A DNA stretch of 64,000 nt from JAXHUM01 sp034189325 (GCA_034189325.1 JAXHUM010000054.1:1-64000); one strand, 5' to 3'. Positions 1 through 9,210 are shown, numbered from the stretch's first letter. Notes: generated from the letters alone by a model not told the origin. Made by a program: numbers and translations.

Positions 1-276
1 AACCTGCGAAAGGTTCATCCCATGGGGCGAAAGGATCTGTCTGTACAGGGCGTTTTCGCGACATGCAGTCCTGCCAGGCCAAATCCGGTTTTGGTTTCGG
101 CGGTCAGGCTCCTTGAACGCGCCGGAAAAGTTTTGAAGGTAGAAGGGCTGGAAGCGGTAGACGGCAGTCCAATCATCGACGTCAAACCGTATGTGACATC
201 CTATTACGGCGCGAAAGATCCCTTTGTTCCAGACTGGATGCTTCGGATTCACCAGGATTTGGGTATCGATGTTTAG
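1..276 (+). CDS. trmO: TrmO/TsaA-family tRNA methyltransferase, 3' part only
   Basis: The reading frame is open from the first base of the window to the stop at 274-276, so the gene begins outside. The visible part carries the family signature: a HPMGRKD stretch, then GVFATCSPARPNP, then a VEGLEAVDG segment and DVKPYV. In TrmO (UPF0066) these belong to the SAM-dependent enzyme that N6-methylates threonylcarbamoyladenosine 37 of some tRNAs. One oddity: the usual ATRSP motif reads ATCSP, so a normally conserved arginine is a cysteine. In Desulfobacterota such proteins also occur as accessory paralogues next to FmdE and metal-uptake genes, and the following sequence here is FmdE-like, so a role outside tRNA modification is possible. 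The family call is firm; the exact role is not. Confidence 0.75.
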   Translation, partial: NLRKVHPMGRKDLSVQGVFATCSPARPNPVLVSAVRLLERAGKVLKVEGLEAVDGSPIIDVKPYVTSYYGAKDPFVPDWMLRIHQDLGIDV

Positions 277-294
277 TGAGCGAGCTCATCGTGA

Positions 295-494
295 CGAAGA
301 AAAGTGGCCGCCCATGACACCGAGGATTATAAAAAGTGTGAGACCTTTCATGGCCACATCTGTCCGGGCCTTTCTATTGGTTTTCAGGCGGCGAAAACAG
401 CATGGTGGAACGTGAAATGAATGTTAAAGGAGCTTTATCGGATCTTTACCGCGGGAAGAATCGTTCCGTTAGGGATGAAGAATCAGACGCATAG
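295..494 (+). pseudogene. FmdE-like gene remnant, frameshifted and truncated
   Basis: After a stop at 292-294, frame 1 runs to the TGA at 418-420 and contains FHGHICPGLSIGFQAA, which matches the N-terminal HGHxCPG signature of the FmdE family (named after formylmethanofuran dehydrogenase subunit E). The similarity then continues in frame 3 (423-494) as LYRGKNRSVRDEESDA, resembling the next conserved segment of the family, and ends at TAG 492-494. No start with a good ribosome site is seen, and the C-terminal two thirds of the family are absent. The simplest reading is a decayed gene between the TrmO-like gene and the TonB receptor. A sequencing error could explain the frameshift but not the missing C-terminus. 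Confidence 0.6.
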
Positions 495-522
495 TATTTT
501 CACGGAAGAAGGAGGATTTGTG

Positions 523-2478
523 GTGAAACGATCATGTTATTTCGCATGTGTTGTATATCTGTTCCTTTTGATCTTTTATGGAGCTACGGCAATGGCCGAT
601 GGTGAGGAAAGCCCGGTGACGCGGTTGGAGGATATCACCGTTGTCGCCTCCCCTATTATCGACGGGAATGAGACCGATCGCTATGCCGGCCAAAAAACCA
701 CGGTAACTGAGGCGCAGATGGAGGCCCTGAATGCGCAGGACCTGAGCACGGCCTTGAGACGTTCCCCCGGCGTGAATATTTCCCGCTACAATATGGTCGG
801 CTCCTTCGGCGGTGCCACCGGCGGGGCCGTCTTCATCCGGGGCATGGGATCGAGCCGGCCGGGGGCTGAAATCAAAACCCTGGTCGATGGAATCCCCATG
901 TACATGAGTGTGTGGAACCATCCCCTCTTGGATTTGATGTCCATTGACCCGGCCTTTTCCATCGAAACGTACAAAAGCCCTCAACCCCATATTTTCGGAA
1001 ATGCCTTCGGCATCGTCAACATCGTTCCGAAAAGGAAAGAAGAAGCCGGTTACACGACTCGGGCAGAGGTGGCCTACGGCAGCCATGACACTTACCTCGC
1101 CAAGGTCGAGCACGGCGGGAAAAAGAACAACTTCGATTATTACCTTGGCGGCGGGTACCGGTCCTCCGATGGTCATCGCGAAAATGCCGAGGGGGAACTC
1201 AAGGACTTGTACGGACGTGTCGGCTACACGATTTCGGACCATTGGGATCTTTCCTACTTTACCCTCTGCAACGACAATTATGCCGATGATCCGGGCGTGG
1301 AAGGGGGAGATGCGGACGAACGGGAAGGCCGATATGAAACCCGTTCGTGGCTTTCCGTGGTGACCCTTGCAAACCGGTTCAAAGCAGCCGAGGGGTATGT
1401 CAAACTCTACCGGAACGCCGGTGAAGGCGACTGGTTGGACCAGGTCACCAATACGCCGGGAGTGCGGGAAGACCTGTTTAACGATTTCCTATTTTACGGC
1501 CTTAAGGCCAGAGAGACATTTCGTCTTTGGCCGGGAGGCGAGGTGATTGCCGGCTTCGACTGGGATGTCACGGAGGGTGAATACGATCAGACATTCAGTG
1601 ACGGCACCTACGACCGATGGGACGGCCACGACTTTACGATACTTTCACCCTATACCGCCATCAGCCACCAAATAGGAAGCAGGGAAGGTTTTCATGCCAT
1701 ACCCTCTGCGGGTGTCCGCTACTACGACAACTCGGATTTCGATGCACAATGGTCGCCCCACGCTGGTCTCATTCTCGGCTATAAACAGACCGAGATGCAT
1801 GTGGGCTACTCGCGAGGTGTGATTTATCCGGGTCTGGATGTGGTCGTCCTATCTGAAAAGGTTATTCCTCCTCTGGGATTGAGTTGGAAAGATTTGGAAG
1901 CGGAAACGGTCGATCATTTTGAAATCGGTCTGAGACATCTTTTCGGCACGCTGGCGGTGGCCGATATCACATGGTTCCATGACGATGGTGAAAACCGTTA
2001 CGTGATCGTGCCGCCTCCGCCGCCTCCGCCGATTTACGACAATATCGAAGAATACCGGATTCAGGGAATCGAGGCCAGCCTGGCCGTCAATCCTGTTAAG
2101 GATCTTTCCCTGTTTGCCGGACTGACCTTTCTGGATACAGATCCGTCCGACCTGCCCTATGCGCCGGAATGGACATTCAGCGCCGGAATGAACTATCGCT
2201 TTTTGGAGAAATTCAAATTGAGCCTTGATTGTCAATACATAGACGAGATGTTTGTAGACTCCCAGGCACGTCGTGCGGATACTGAAAACTCCGGCAGCGT
2301 GGACAGCTACCTTCTAGTGAACGGCAAACTGAGCTATGCATTTCTCTCGCACGCTTCAGGCGCCGAAGGCGAAATTTACCTGGCAGTCGAAAACCTCACG
2401 GATGCGGATTACGAATACTATTCCGGTTATCCCATGCCAGGAGCAACAGGGATGGTCGGCATCAAATTCGCCTATTAA
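523..2478 (+). CDS. TonB-dependent outer-membrane receptor
   Basis: Predicted 651 residues. The GTG at 523 is chosen because GGAGG at 511-515 lies seven bases upstream and because it gives a clean signal peptide (about residues 1-25, ending ATAMA). The frame is open further upstream to 421, but that extension overlaps the FmdE remnant. A TonB-box-like DITVVAS near residue 40 is followed by a plug domain and a 22-strand-type barrel that ends in an aromatic residue (GIKFAY), as usual for outer-membrane proteins. A run of seven prolines, encoded by CCG/CCT codons at about 2010-2033, lies in a probable surface loop. The substrate cannot be read from sequence; siderophores, cobalamin or metal chelates are typical. 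A methyltransferase gene follows after 13 bp, probably in the same operon. Confidence 0.9.
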   Translation: MKRSCYFACVVYLFLLIFYGATAMADGEESPVTRLEDITVVASPIIDGNETDRYAGQKTTVTEAQMEALNAQDLSTALRRSPGVNISRYNMVGSFGGATGGAVFIRGMGSSRPGAEIKTLVDGIPMYMSVWNHPLLDLMSIDPAFSIETYKSPQPHIFGNAFGIVNIVPKRKEEAGYTTRAEVAYGSHDTYLAKVEHGGKKNNFDYYLGGGYRSSDGHRENAEGELKDLYGRVGYTISDHWDLSYFTLCNDNYADDPGVEGGDADEREGRYETRSWLSVVTLANRFKAAEGYVKLYRNAGEGDWLDQVTNTPGVREDLFNDFLFYGLKARETFRLWPGGEVIAGFDWDVTEGEYDQTFSDGTYDRWDGHDFTILSPYTAISHQIGSREGFHAIPSAGVRYYDNSDFDAQWSPHAGLILGYKQTEMHVGYSRGVIYPGLDVVVLSEKVIPPLGLSWKDLEAETVDHFEIGLRHLFGTLAVADITWFHDDGENRYVIVPPPPPPPIYDNIEEYRIQGIEASLAVNPVKDLSLFAGLTFLDTDPSDLPYAPEWTFSAGMNYRFLEKFKLSLDCQYIDEMFVDSQARRADTENSGSVDSYLLVNGKLSYAFLSHASGAEGEIYLAVENLTDADYEYYSGYPMPGATGMVGIKFAY

Positions 2479-2491
2479 CAGGACTGTAAGG

Positions 2492-3103
2492 ATGGAACCA
2501 AATCAGACTTTTTTTGACTCTCGGGCCCATAAATGGGAAGAAACCTGCTACCCGGAACCTGTGCGGACACGTCTGCAGGAGCTGATCAAGGAATTCGGGG
2601 TGATGCCCGGCGAACGAGTACTCGATGTGGGCACGGGGCCCGGGGTCTTGATCCCCTACCTGCGCTCCCTGGCAGGGCCTTCGGGCAGAGTCTACGCCTT
2701 CGATCTTTCCCTTGAAATGGTCAAGCAGGCAAATCTAAGACATCGAGCATCAAGCTCTATAGTCATGCGGGCGGATGTCCACCAAATACCGTTCGACGAC
2801 AATACACTTGACCGGGTGATATGCTTTGCTGCTTTTCCCCATTTCCACAATCCTGCTCAGGCGGTTTATGAGATGGCACGGATCCTAAAACCAAAAGGAG
2901 AACTCGTCATCGCGCATCTGATGAGCCGAGAAGAGCTGGCCACGCACCATGGTGGGCATGAGGCGGTCGCCCGTGATGTGCTGCCGGACGATTGGCGAAT
3001 GTCATCTTTCTTTTTAAAAGCCATGCTTTCACTACCGACAATTTCGAACAGGCCGGGACAATATCTGGCCAAAGCCTGGAAAAGACATGAGCCGGAGACA
3101 TAA
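2492..3103 (+). CDS. class I SAM-dependent methyltransferase
   Basis: 203 residues of the UbiE-like Rossmann methyltransferase family. Motif I is VLDVGTGPGVL at residues 43-53, followed by an acidic segment (AFDLSLEMV) that would bind the SAM ribose, then RADVHQIPF and the post-motif strand VICFAAFPHF. The ATG at 2492 is used because it follows the receptor stop by 13 bp with a TAAGG ribosome site; an open frame further upstream overlaps the receptor and is not a start. The substrate is unknown. Its position directly behind a TonB receptor, near TrmO-like and FmdE-like sequences, suggests a role with an imported metal complex or metalloid, but that is inference. Confidence 0.85.
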   Translation: MEPNQTFFDSRAHKWEETCYPEPVRTRLQELIKEFGVMPGERVLDVGTGPGVLIPYLRSLAGPSGRVYAFDLSLEMVKQANLRHRASSSIVMRADVHQIPFDDNTLDRVICFAAFPHFHNPAQAVYEMARILKPKGELVIAHLMSREELATHHGGHEAVARDVLPDDWRMSSFFLKAMLSLPTISNRPGQYLAKAWKRHEPET

Positions 3104-3416
3104 CAGGGTCTTGGTCATCCGCACACGCTTCGTTCGATATGAACTGTTCGCGTACCTTCAGAAAGTCGGCAGGGTATTGGCTCACTTTAGGACAGGGGAA
3201 GAGCACCCCCTAGACCCATTTCCGGTCCATGAAAAAGCGGCGACTCTTTTATCTGTGATTCTGTTCTCAAGGTCCCGCCTTCTCGCCTTGCTCCTGGGCG
3301 ACTAGGAGGACGCAAACTAACACAAAATTAACCTTGGCCTAATTTAACGACAATAGAGCTGAAGCATAATCAACACTCATGAAAACAGAAGCACTTATGC
3401 GGTAGGGAAAAAGCGT
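3104..3416. other. intergenic region without recognised gene
   Basis: 313 bp between the methyltransferase and the receiver-kinase gene. Short open frames here have no ribosome sites and no recognisable content. The AT-rich stretch at about 3310-3400 probably holds the promoter of the downstream gene, but no convincing -35/-10 pair could be assigned. Confidence 0.5.
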
Positions 3417-4622
3417 ATGGTGGAAAAAAGGGTGTTGATAGTGGAGGATGATCAGGATCTCCTTGACATGCTGGAGTATAACCTCACAAAAAGAGGTTAC
3501 ACCACCCTAACGGCTTTGGACGGATTGCATGTCTCAGACCTCATTGAAAGGGAAAGGCCCGATCTGGTTCTTCTCGATATCATGCTTCCCGGTCCAAGCG
3601 GTTTTGAGATCTTAAGGACAATCCGAAACCATGATCAGGAAGACATCTCGGACATTCCGATTATCATGCTTACCGCCCTCGGTTCCCCCGAGGCCAAACT
3701 CAAAGGCATCGAGCTGGGTGCCGACGATTATATTCTCAAGCCCTTTTCTGTTAAAGAGGTCTTACTGAAGGTGGACAGGCTTGTCTCCAGAGAACAGAAG
3801 AAGAGGCAGCTGAGTGATCAATTGCGGAAAATCGAGACCGAGGAAAGGCAGCAGGCGGATTTTCAGAACATGCTGTTTCATGAATTAAAGACCTCCCTCT
3901 GTATCATCGGCGGTTATTCTTCCAGAATTGCAGAAAAACATGGCTTGACCCGTGAGGTCTACCAGCATTACGGGGGCGTGATAAAGGAATGCTCCGTTTC
4001 CTTGAGTTCCCTGGCCGAGGACATGCTTCTCCTTGCCAGGCTTGAAAATGGTGAGGCTCCGCTGCCTACTGAGGATGTCTGTATCGAGGAGACCATGAAA
4101 AAGCTCATCACCGCCCTGTCACAGAAGGCACAGGAAAAGGACATAGCCGTCCATTTGAGAACCATGGGAGACCTCCCGATTTTAAGATTGAACCCTACCG
4201 CACTGAAGCTCTCCCTTTCCAACCTTATTGAAAATGCCCTGAAATACAGCCCGAACAAGTCTTCCATAGAGATATCTCTGGTTTCGGAAGAGGCCGATAG
4301 GGTCATGGTAGTCGTTGAAGATAACGGCCCGGGCATTGCACAAGAAGATATTAAAAGCATCTTCAACAAGTTTTATCGAGGGCAAAACGTCAGGAGCAGC
4401 ACCAAGGGAACAGGCATCGGCCTGTATATTGCCAAGACCCTGATCAAAGCGATGGGTGGGAAAATCTCCGTCGAGAGTATGGAGGGAAAGGGAACCTGCT
4501 TTCAAGTGTCGCTGCAAAGTGCCGACACTGTTCCGGCGTTTAGAAGTGAGGCCACAGGGGGACCCTTGCCTGGTACGTTGTCGGGTCAAACCGATACCGA
4601 CGCAACGACCACGCAACAATAG
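3417..4622 (+). CDS. receiver domain-histidine kinase protein, soluble
   Basis: 401 residues. An N-terminal response-regulator receiver domain (about 4-125) has the acidic pair E10/D11, phospho-acceptor D54 in LVLLDIMLPG, T86 and K108. A short coiled linker leads to a HisKA domain with H155 in FHELKTSL. The HATPase_c domain has the N box (N269/N273 in SNLIENALKYSP), the G1 box EDNGPGI (302-307) and the G2 box GTGIGL (331-336). No transmembrane segment or sensor domain is visible. Such REC-HK proteins relay a phosphate from another kinase or act as cytoplasmic hybrid kinases. The H-box has lysine and serine where HELRTPL is usual. No partner regulator is adjacent. The last 35 residues are low-complexity. 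Confidence 0.9.
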   Translation: MVEKRVLIVEDDQDLLDMLEYNLTKRGYTTLTALDGLHVSDLIERERPDLVLLDIMLPGPSGFEILRTIRNHDQEDISDIPIIMLTALGSPEAKLKGIELGADDYILKPFSVKEVLLKVDRLVSREQKKRQLSDQLRKIETEERQQADFQNMLFHELKTSLCIIGGYSSRIAEKHGLTREVYQHYGGVIKECSVSLSSLAEDMLLLARLENGEAPLPTEDVCIEETMKKLITALSQKAQEKDIAVHLRTMGDLPILRLNPTALKLSLSNLIENALKYSPNKSSIEISLVSEEADRVMVVVEDNGPGIAQEDIKSIFNKFYRGQNVRSSTKGTGIGLYIAKTLIKAMGGKISVESMEGKGTCFQVSLQSADTVPAFRSEATGGPLPGTLSGQTDTDATTTQQ

Positions 4623-4636
4623 CCGGCCTGCTTACA

Positions 4637-4870
4637 TCATAACCCCAGCATGGTCTTGCAGGCATCCATGTTTTCTTCCAGCCACAGTTTGATGTGGCTC
4701 TGCATTTCGATCGGCATTTCTCTGTTTAAGATTTTGAATTCCCTGATATCTCTTTGTTCATCATAAACAAAGAGAACGCGACCTAAGGTGTTCTCGGGAA
4801 CGCTTAAATCTCCGCATTCCGACAAATCAAAAACCGTCTGCAATTTGCTGATGTGTCTCTTCTCTTCCAT
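4637..4870 (-). CDS. small protein of unknown function
   Basis: 77 residues, not recognised. It is accepted as a gene because an AAGGAG ribosome site lies six bases before its ATG and because the composition is protein-like: charged, with a CGD segment, a VYDEQRDIREFKI strand and an amphipathic C-terminal helix (IKLWLEENMDACKTM). No signal peptide or membrane segment is seen. It is convergent with the receiver-kinase gene (14 bp between stops) and lies downstream of the PHP-glycosyltransferase gene on the same strand, separated by about 100 bp. Confidence 0.6.
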   Translation of the reverse strand: MEEKRHISKLQTVFDLSECGDLSVPENTLGRVLFVYDEQRDIREFKILNREMPIEMQSHIKLWLEENMDACKTMLGL

Positions 4871-4970
4871 ACTTCTCCTTCCTTATGTTCAGGTTGCCAT
4901 ATCCGGCGAATCTCTCTTCGCCCTATCCGCATGATGCGTGGTGATTGTCCAAGAGATCTTGTCCTCTCTT

Positions 4971-7421
4971 TCAGGACATTGTCGACATGTCGGGGGGAGC
5001 TGTTTCACGGAACAGCTCCCATGTTTCCAGAAAGGCCTTTTTAAAGGAGCGGTTTTCCATATAGGCCCGGGCTGCCTTACTCATTTTTTGTGCAATGCTG
5101 ATATCATCCGCATAGACTTTCATTGCCTGAAAAAGGCTTTCCTGAGAGCCCCCATGGACCAGGAACCCTGTCTTTTCAGGTATCATGTTTTCACAGGGCC
5201 CGCCCTGATCGGTCACAATGACCGGAAGACCGGAGGCCTGGGCCTCCAAAACGACATTTCCAAAGGTGTCGGTGGTGCTGGGAAAAACAAAGACATCACT
5301 GGAGGCGTAAGCAGCCGGCAGTGCTTCACCCTCAAGATACCCTGTGAACAGGCATGGAAAGTCGTTCAAGTCATTCTTCATTTCTTCCAAATACGGCCCA
5401 TCGCCGACCACGGTCAGGTGGGCGACCCTGGACAGACCGGATAGTCTCTTAAACGCGTTGACAAGGAGATCCAGGTTCTTCTCTTTTGAGACTCTTCCCA
5501 CATAAAGGAATTTGATCCTTTCGTCGGCATTGAAAAAGGGCTTAAAAAAACCATTCCGCTTTGAAGGGTGAAACTGCTCGATGTCGATACCCCGGGGATA
5601 GACTTTTATCTTGTCTCCATGAATACCCTTTTCCAGGAGTTCATTTTCCGTGCTTTTTGAGGGGACATAAATCGTATCGAGTTGATCGTAATACCAGAGT
5701 ATGAACTTCCAGGACAGCTCCTCCATGAACCGAGAGCCTGTCAAGATCTGGACATACTGAGGAATCGCGGTGTGATAGGTCCCGCTGATGGGAAGTTTCA
5801 GGATCCTGGCAATGGCAAGGGCTGCCAGGCCAAGGGGACCGGGCGTGGAGGATTGTATTTGATTGAACCCTTTCCTCTGGCAATAGTCGAGCATATCCAA
5901 GAGGGGGGGATAAAATATCTTCAGTTCCGGGTATTCCGGGAGCTCGTAGGTTCCAATGGGCTCGAATTTCTTGACGCCTCTTTGGTCGCCCAGAGAGTCT
6001 TGGTCGCAGGTGATCAAGGTATAGTCCTTGTTGTTCTCCGCAGCAAGGCGAGCTTGTTGTTGCAGAGTCTTGGCCACGCCGTTGATTTCATAGAGGGTGT
6101 CGGTCAGATGGGCAATTTTGACCCTCTCGTTGTGTGCTTCCCCATACCTCGGGGATTGCTGTTGAGACACGCTCCGTCTCACCGACTCACCCAGCTCCCT
6201 GCCCTTGCTGAATTGAGAATAGGCGATAAAATAGGGCGCGAGAAGGGTATAGAGGCCGCCTGCGGAACCAATAGTGTGAAAAATGCTGAACACGTTGGCC
6301 CCGGACACATGATCCATGAGATGATCGCTGAAATGGATCATCAGACGGCTTGAAAGCTGTTGGATCCAGTTGAACCATCTCTCTTCACGTCCTTCTTCAA
6401 AGGAGGACGCCTTGGTGTCGCGCTGCATTATATCCCGATTTTCACGTATCAATCGGTTTGCTTCAAATCGTAAGAGATCGGTCAGAGACTCTGAAATAGG
6501 TTGTTTCTGTTTTCTATAATTCCTGGCAGCCCAGAGAGAATACATCTTGGACCGTATGGAATGGTTTCCATTGCAACCTACAAAAAGACTTTGATCCAGA
6601 AACCTGATCAGGGGATCTTTTGCAGCATACTTCTGAAGATGGAGCCTGTTCTTGTAGAATTGCCACGCAATGCTGTAAATATTGTGTGCCATGGTCTTCG
6701 GGCTTGCGTGCCTGGAATGAACTGTGGGCAGCCTGCCTTCCATATCCCTTAAAGTGAGAAGGGAAATCTCATCCATGTCCAATTCAGTGTAAGACCTGGC
6801 AATGTTCAGGGAACTGTGATCATCGGAACCGGCAAAGAGGATCTTCTGCTCAGGGCTTTGGATCAAAGGGGCATATTGGTGTTTTTCACTCAAACGATTG
6901 ATTGTCTCTCTGTTCAGCAGCTTGACGATTTCGATAAGGCAGCTGTTTTCCCGATTGTTGCGAGCGCCGTTCAGCTCGAAGTTTTTGAACAGGAGCAGGC
7001 ATTTTTCAACATGGTCGACGGTCAATCGATCGTTCACGGGATACAGTTGATGGGCAAGGATATGAAAGATATTCTCCTGATGAAAATAGGTCACAAGATC
7101 GAATATGTCCTCACGGGCCTTTTGTATCTCTATATGCTGTTTTTCGCTTATATTGACGGCCAATACATGGGCCTTGCATCCCTCTTCAGGGAAGTAGGTC
7201 GTCACCTCCTCACTGATAATCACGCCTGGCAAATGGGCGATTTCAAGGGCGCCCTCTATGGAGTTGTGATCGGATATGGTGACGTGCGTCATGCCCCGTT
7301 CCCGGGCAATGGAATAAATATCAAGGGGTTCCGTGAAACTCTCCGGACAGCCCAGTTTTTTCAGGATCCACTCGGACGGGCGCTTCGAGTATTTTGAGTG
7401 AACATGCAGATCGATTTTCAT
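4971..7421 (-). CDS. PHP-domain/glycosyltransferase family 4 fusion
   Basis: 816 residues. The N-terminal PHP metal-dependent phosphoesterase domain (about 1-240) shows the metal-binding HxH (DLHVHS, H6 and H8), ISDHNS (D51/H52) and a later GSDDHSS. A middle helical region (about 250-430) has no clear family. From about 434 to the end lies a GT-B glycosyltransferase of family 4, starting TDTLYEINGVAKT, with FLYVGRVSKEKN and the nucleotide-sugar-binding E-x7-E region in FGNVVLEAQASGLP near residue 720. Of three in-frame starts (GTG 7433, ATG 7427, ATG 7421) the last is preferred: GGAG lies six bases before it and the protein then begins directly with the first PHP strand. It could glycosylate a lipid or polysaccharide precursor and hydrolyse a phosphoester in the same pathway; the substrate is unknown. 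Confidence 0.85.
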   Translation of the reverse strand: MKIDLHVHSKYSKRPSEWILKKLGCPESFTEPLDIYSIARERGMTHVTISDHNSIEGALEIAHLPGVIISEEVTTYFPEEGCKAHVLAVNISEKQHIEIQKAREDIFDLVTYFHQENIFHILAHQLYPVNDRLTVDHVEKCLLLFKNFELNGARNNRENSCLIEIVKLLNRETINRLSEKHQYAPLIQSPEQKILFAGSDDHSSLNIARSYTELDMDEISLLTLRDMEGRLPTVHSRHASPKTMAHNIYSIAWQFYKNRLHLQKYAAKDPLIRFLDQSLFVGCNGNHSIRSKMYSLWAARNYRKQKQPISESLTDLLRFEANRLIRENRDIMQRDTKASSFEEGREERWFNWIQQLSSRLMIHFSDHLMDHVSGANVFSIFHTIGSAGGLYTLLAPYFIAYSQFSKGRELGESVRRSVSQQQSPRYGEAHNERVKIAHLTDTLYEINGVAKTLQQQARLAAENNKDYTLITCDQDSLGDQRGVKKFEPIGTYELPEYPELKIFYPPLLDMLDYCQRKGFNQIQSSTPGPLGLAALAIARILKLPISGTYHTAIPQYVQILTGSRFMEELSWKFILWYYDQLDTIYVPSKSTENELLEKGIHGDKIKVYPRGIDIEQFHPSKRNGFFKPFFNADERIKFLYVGRVSKEKNLDLLVNAFKRLSGLSRVAHLTVVGDGPYLEEMKNDLNDFPCLFTGYLEGEALPAAYASSDVFVFPSTTDTFGNVVLEAQASGLPVIVTDQGGPCENMIPEKTGFLVHGGSQESLFQAMKVYADDISIAQKMSKAARAYMENRSFKKAFLETWELFRETAPPDMSTMS

Positions 7422-7449
7422 TCTCATCTCCACTGAAGGTTCTCAAGAC

Positions 7450-7487
7450 GCGACACGGTCGATTCCGCTCTCGGCCTTCCGTGTCGC
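7450..7487. repeat. inverted repeat upstream of the PHP-glycosyltransferase gene
   Basis: GCGACACGG at 7450-7458 pairs perfectly with CCGTGTCGC at 7479-7487 across a 20-base loop. It lies about 30 bp before the chosen start of the minus-strand gene ending at 4971, so it is in its leader or promoter. It has no following T-run in either direction, which argues against a terminator; a leader hairpin or an operator is possible. Confidence 0.45.
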
Positions 7488-7648
7488 AGGGGCCTGTCTT
7501 TAAAATAGGGCATGAGCCGAGATCAGGCCTTTCCCCAGCACATGTTTATAATGCGGGACTAGGATAGCTCCTCAGAATTAGGGTAGTATTTAAAAGAGAA
7601 TAAGAATTTGTTAGGGCCTTGGAAGAATGGAAGAATAGATCGGTCCTC

Positions 7649-8959
7649 TTAGGAGCGGGAGAACAAGGACTGACAGAATTTGAGTCTTCTCGAGTTTAAA
7701 GGTTTTCGACCGTCAAAGAAATCACTCGCATAATAATAGAGCATATCCTGAATCCAATACTGAAAGGCCCGCGGATCCTTTCGCCACCTTGACAAGAGCT
7801 GGGAGGGGGACTGTAGGGCCTCCATCAGGGGGCCCAGCATCTCAGAAGGGTCCCGAAAGCATTCCCAATCACAACGCCTGCACTGATTCGCATTTAGCTC
7901 TTCTCCAAGGGCCGACAGATCGAGGTTCCGTAACGAGCCCATCGCTTCATTTCCTCTATAGCCGCAAGGATAAGTCAGGCCATCTTTTGAATCGACAAAG
8001 AAAAAATCGATCCCACCTCGACAGGCATAGGCACGAGGGGAATGCCTTTCTTCCCTGTAGCCCGAGATCAGGGCATGAAGGGCGCTCAGGGGCGAAAAGA
8101 TACGTATCTGGGATCGATGTGCCTCAACGGCCCGCAGCAACGAAGAAAAGAGCCGCCCCTTTTCCTCTCTGGAGAACCGAACAATGCCGTCTATTGCGCT
8201 GGCGGAATAAACCGCCTGCAATCCACTGTTCATCTCCTCTTCATGAATACTCATGGGGTAACAGGCATTGACTATAGAAAATCCCATATTACGGATTCTC
8301 GAATAAAATTCAGAAAACGCCCTGTAATAGACCTGTTCAAAATCATCGAGATACGATGGACCTGGATGGGGCTCTTCCGATCTCATCGACCTGGTGAGCG
8401 CACCCCCTACATTCCTGGTGATGCCGAGATTGGCCGAGGGATAGAGCCCCATGCTGTGAAAAATCGGCAAGGCCTTTTCAATGCCCCGCAGCACTCCTGA
8501 AAATCCCCGCATCTTCTCGTGGATCTCATCCTGATAGGAATCGATGCTGATCCAGAAATTCCTCAAAGGAGTGTCGGCCAGTGTCTCCGCTATCTTGCCC
8601 ACACGGGATTCAAAATTCGGGTTTTCAGGGTCCTGGAAAACAAACCCATTGGTTCCGGTCCGAATATAGGGGATGCCCGCCTTACCTGCGTAACGGATCA
8701 GACAGGCCAGGTCTTCTAAGTTGAGGAGGGGTTCTCCCCCTGTGAAAGAGACGGCCTGAAACGATTGTGCTGCGGCCGCATCAAGGATGCCCTTGATCCT
8801 GTCCATGGACAGCGTGGTTCTCTTAAATCTTTCCGTCACACGCATGCCGCATTGCGGGCACATGGCATTGCATCGATCCGTCATCTGGATGACAAGCTGA
8901 CCCGGTATCCGGTTGCGGGTTAATTTGCTCAAAGAGCGGATAAGATTATGCGACATCAT
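7649..8959 (-). CDS. radical SAM protein with C-terminal cysteine cluster
   Basis: 436 residues. The radical SAM motif is CNAMCPQC (C30, C34, C37), which binds a [4Fe-4S] cluster that cleaves SAM, followed by SFTGGEPLL for SAM binding. Near the C-terminus, cysteines in YACRGG, YPCGYRG and CRRCDWEC resemble the SPASM/twitch region that holds auxiliary clusters. The N-terminus (KLTRNRIPGQLVIQMTDRC) resembles enzymes acting on peptides or ribosomal substrates, but no precursor peptide gene is adjacent. The ribosome site is weak; the neighbouring ATG at 8956 is an equal candidate. The function within the superfamily is unknown. Confidence 0.85.
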   Translation of the reverse strand: MMSHNLIRSLSKLTRNRIPGQLVIQMTDRCNAMCPQCGMRVTERFKRTTLSMDRIKGILDAAAAQSFQAVSFTGGEPLLNLEDLACLIRYAGKAGIPYIRTGTNGFVFQDPENPNFESRVGKIAETLADTPLRNFWISIDSYQDEIHEKMRGFSGVLRGIEKALPIFHSMGLYPSANLGITRNVGGALTRSMRSEEPHPGPSYLDDFEQVYYRAFSEFYSRIRNMGFSIVNACYPMSIHEEEMNSGLQAVYSASAIDGIVRFSREEKGRLFSSLLRAVEAHRSQIRIFSPLSALHALISGYREERHSPRAYACRGGIDFFFVDSKDGLTYPCGYRGNEAMGSLRNLDLSALGEELNANQCRRCDWECFRDPSEMLGPLMEALQSPSQLLSRWRKDPRAFQYWIQDMLYYYASDFFDGRKPLNSRRLKFCQSLFSRS

Positions 8960-9210
8960 CTTGTGGATTAAAAACTTTCATTTTTATGGGTTGTTGGATC
9001 AGCATGCAGAGGCATTGTTCAGATTGCATTAGGTTTTTGCATTGAGGCGCCCCTGCCCAGTGAAGCAACCTGTTTTGATTTCAACATGAGCCGGATTAGA
9101 AAATCATTAGAAGAGAATAAAGATCTTATTAGACAGACCTTTTCTTTGTCCGTGGGGCCTTGAGGGGATTTCTGAGGAAGGACTTTGACATTCGGTGGAG
9201 CAGGTGGAAC

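Noticed and set aside
2010..2033. Proline-codon run in the TonB receptor, considered as a frameshift hot spot or gene break
   Set aside because: The frame continues intact on both sides, and the run fits a surface loop.
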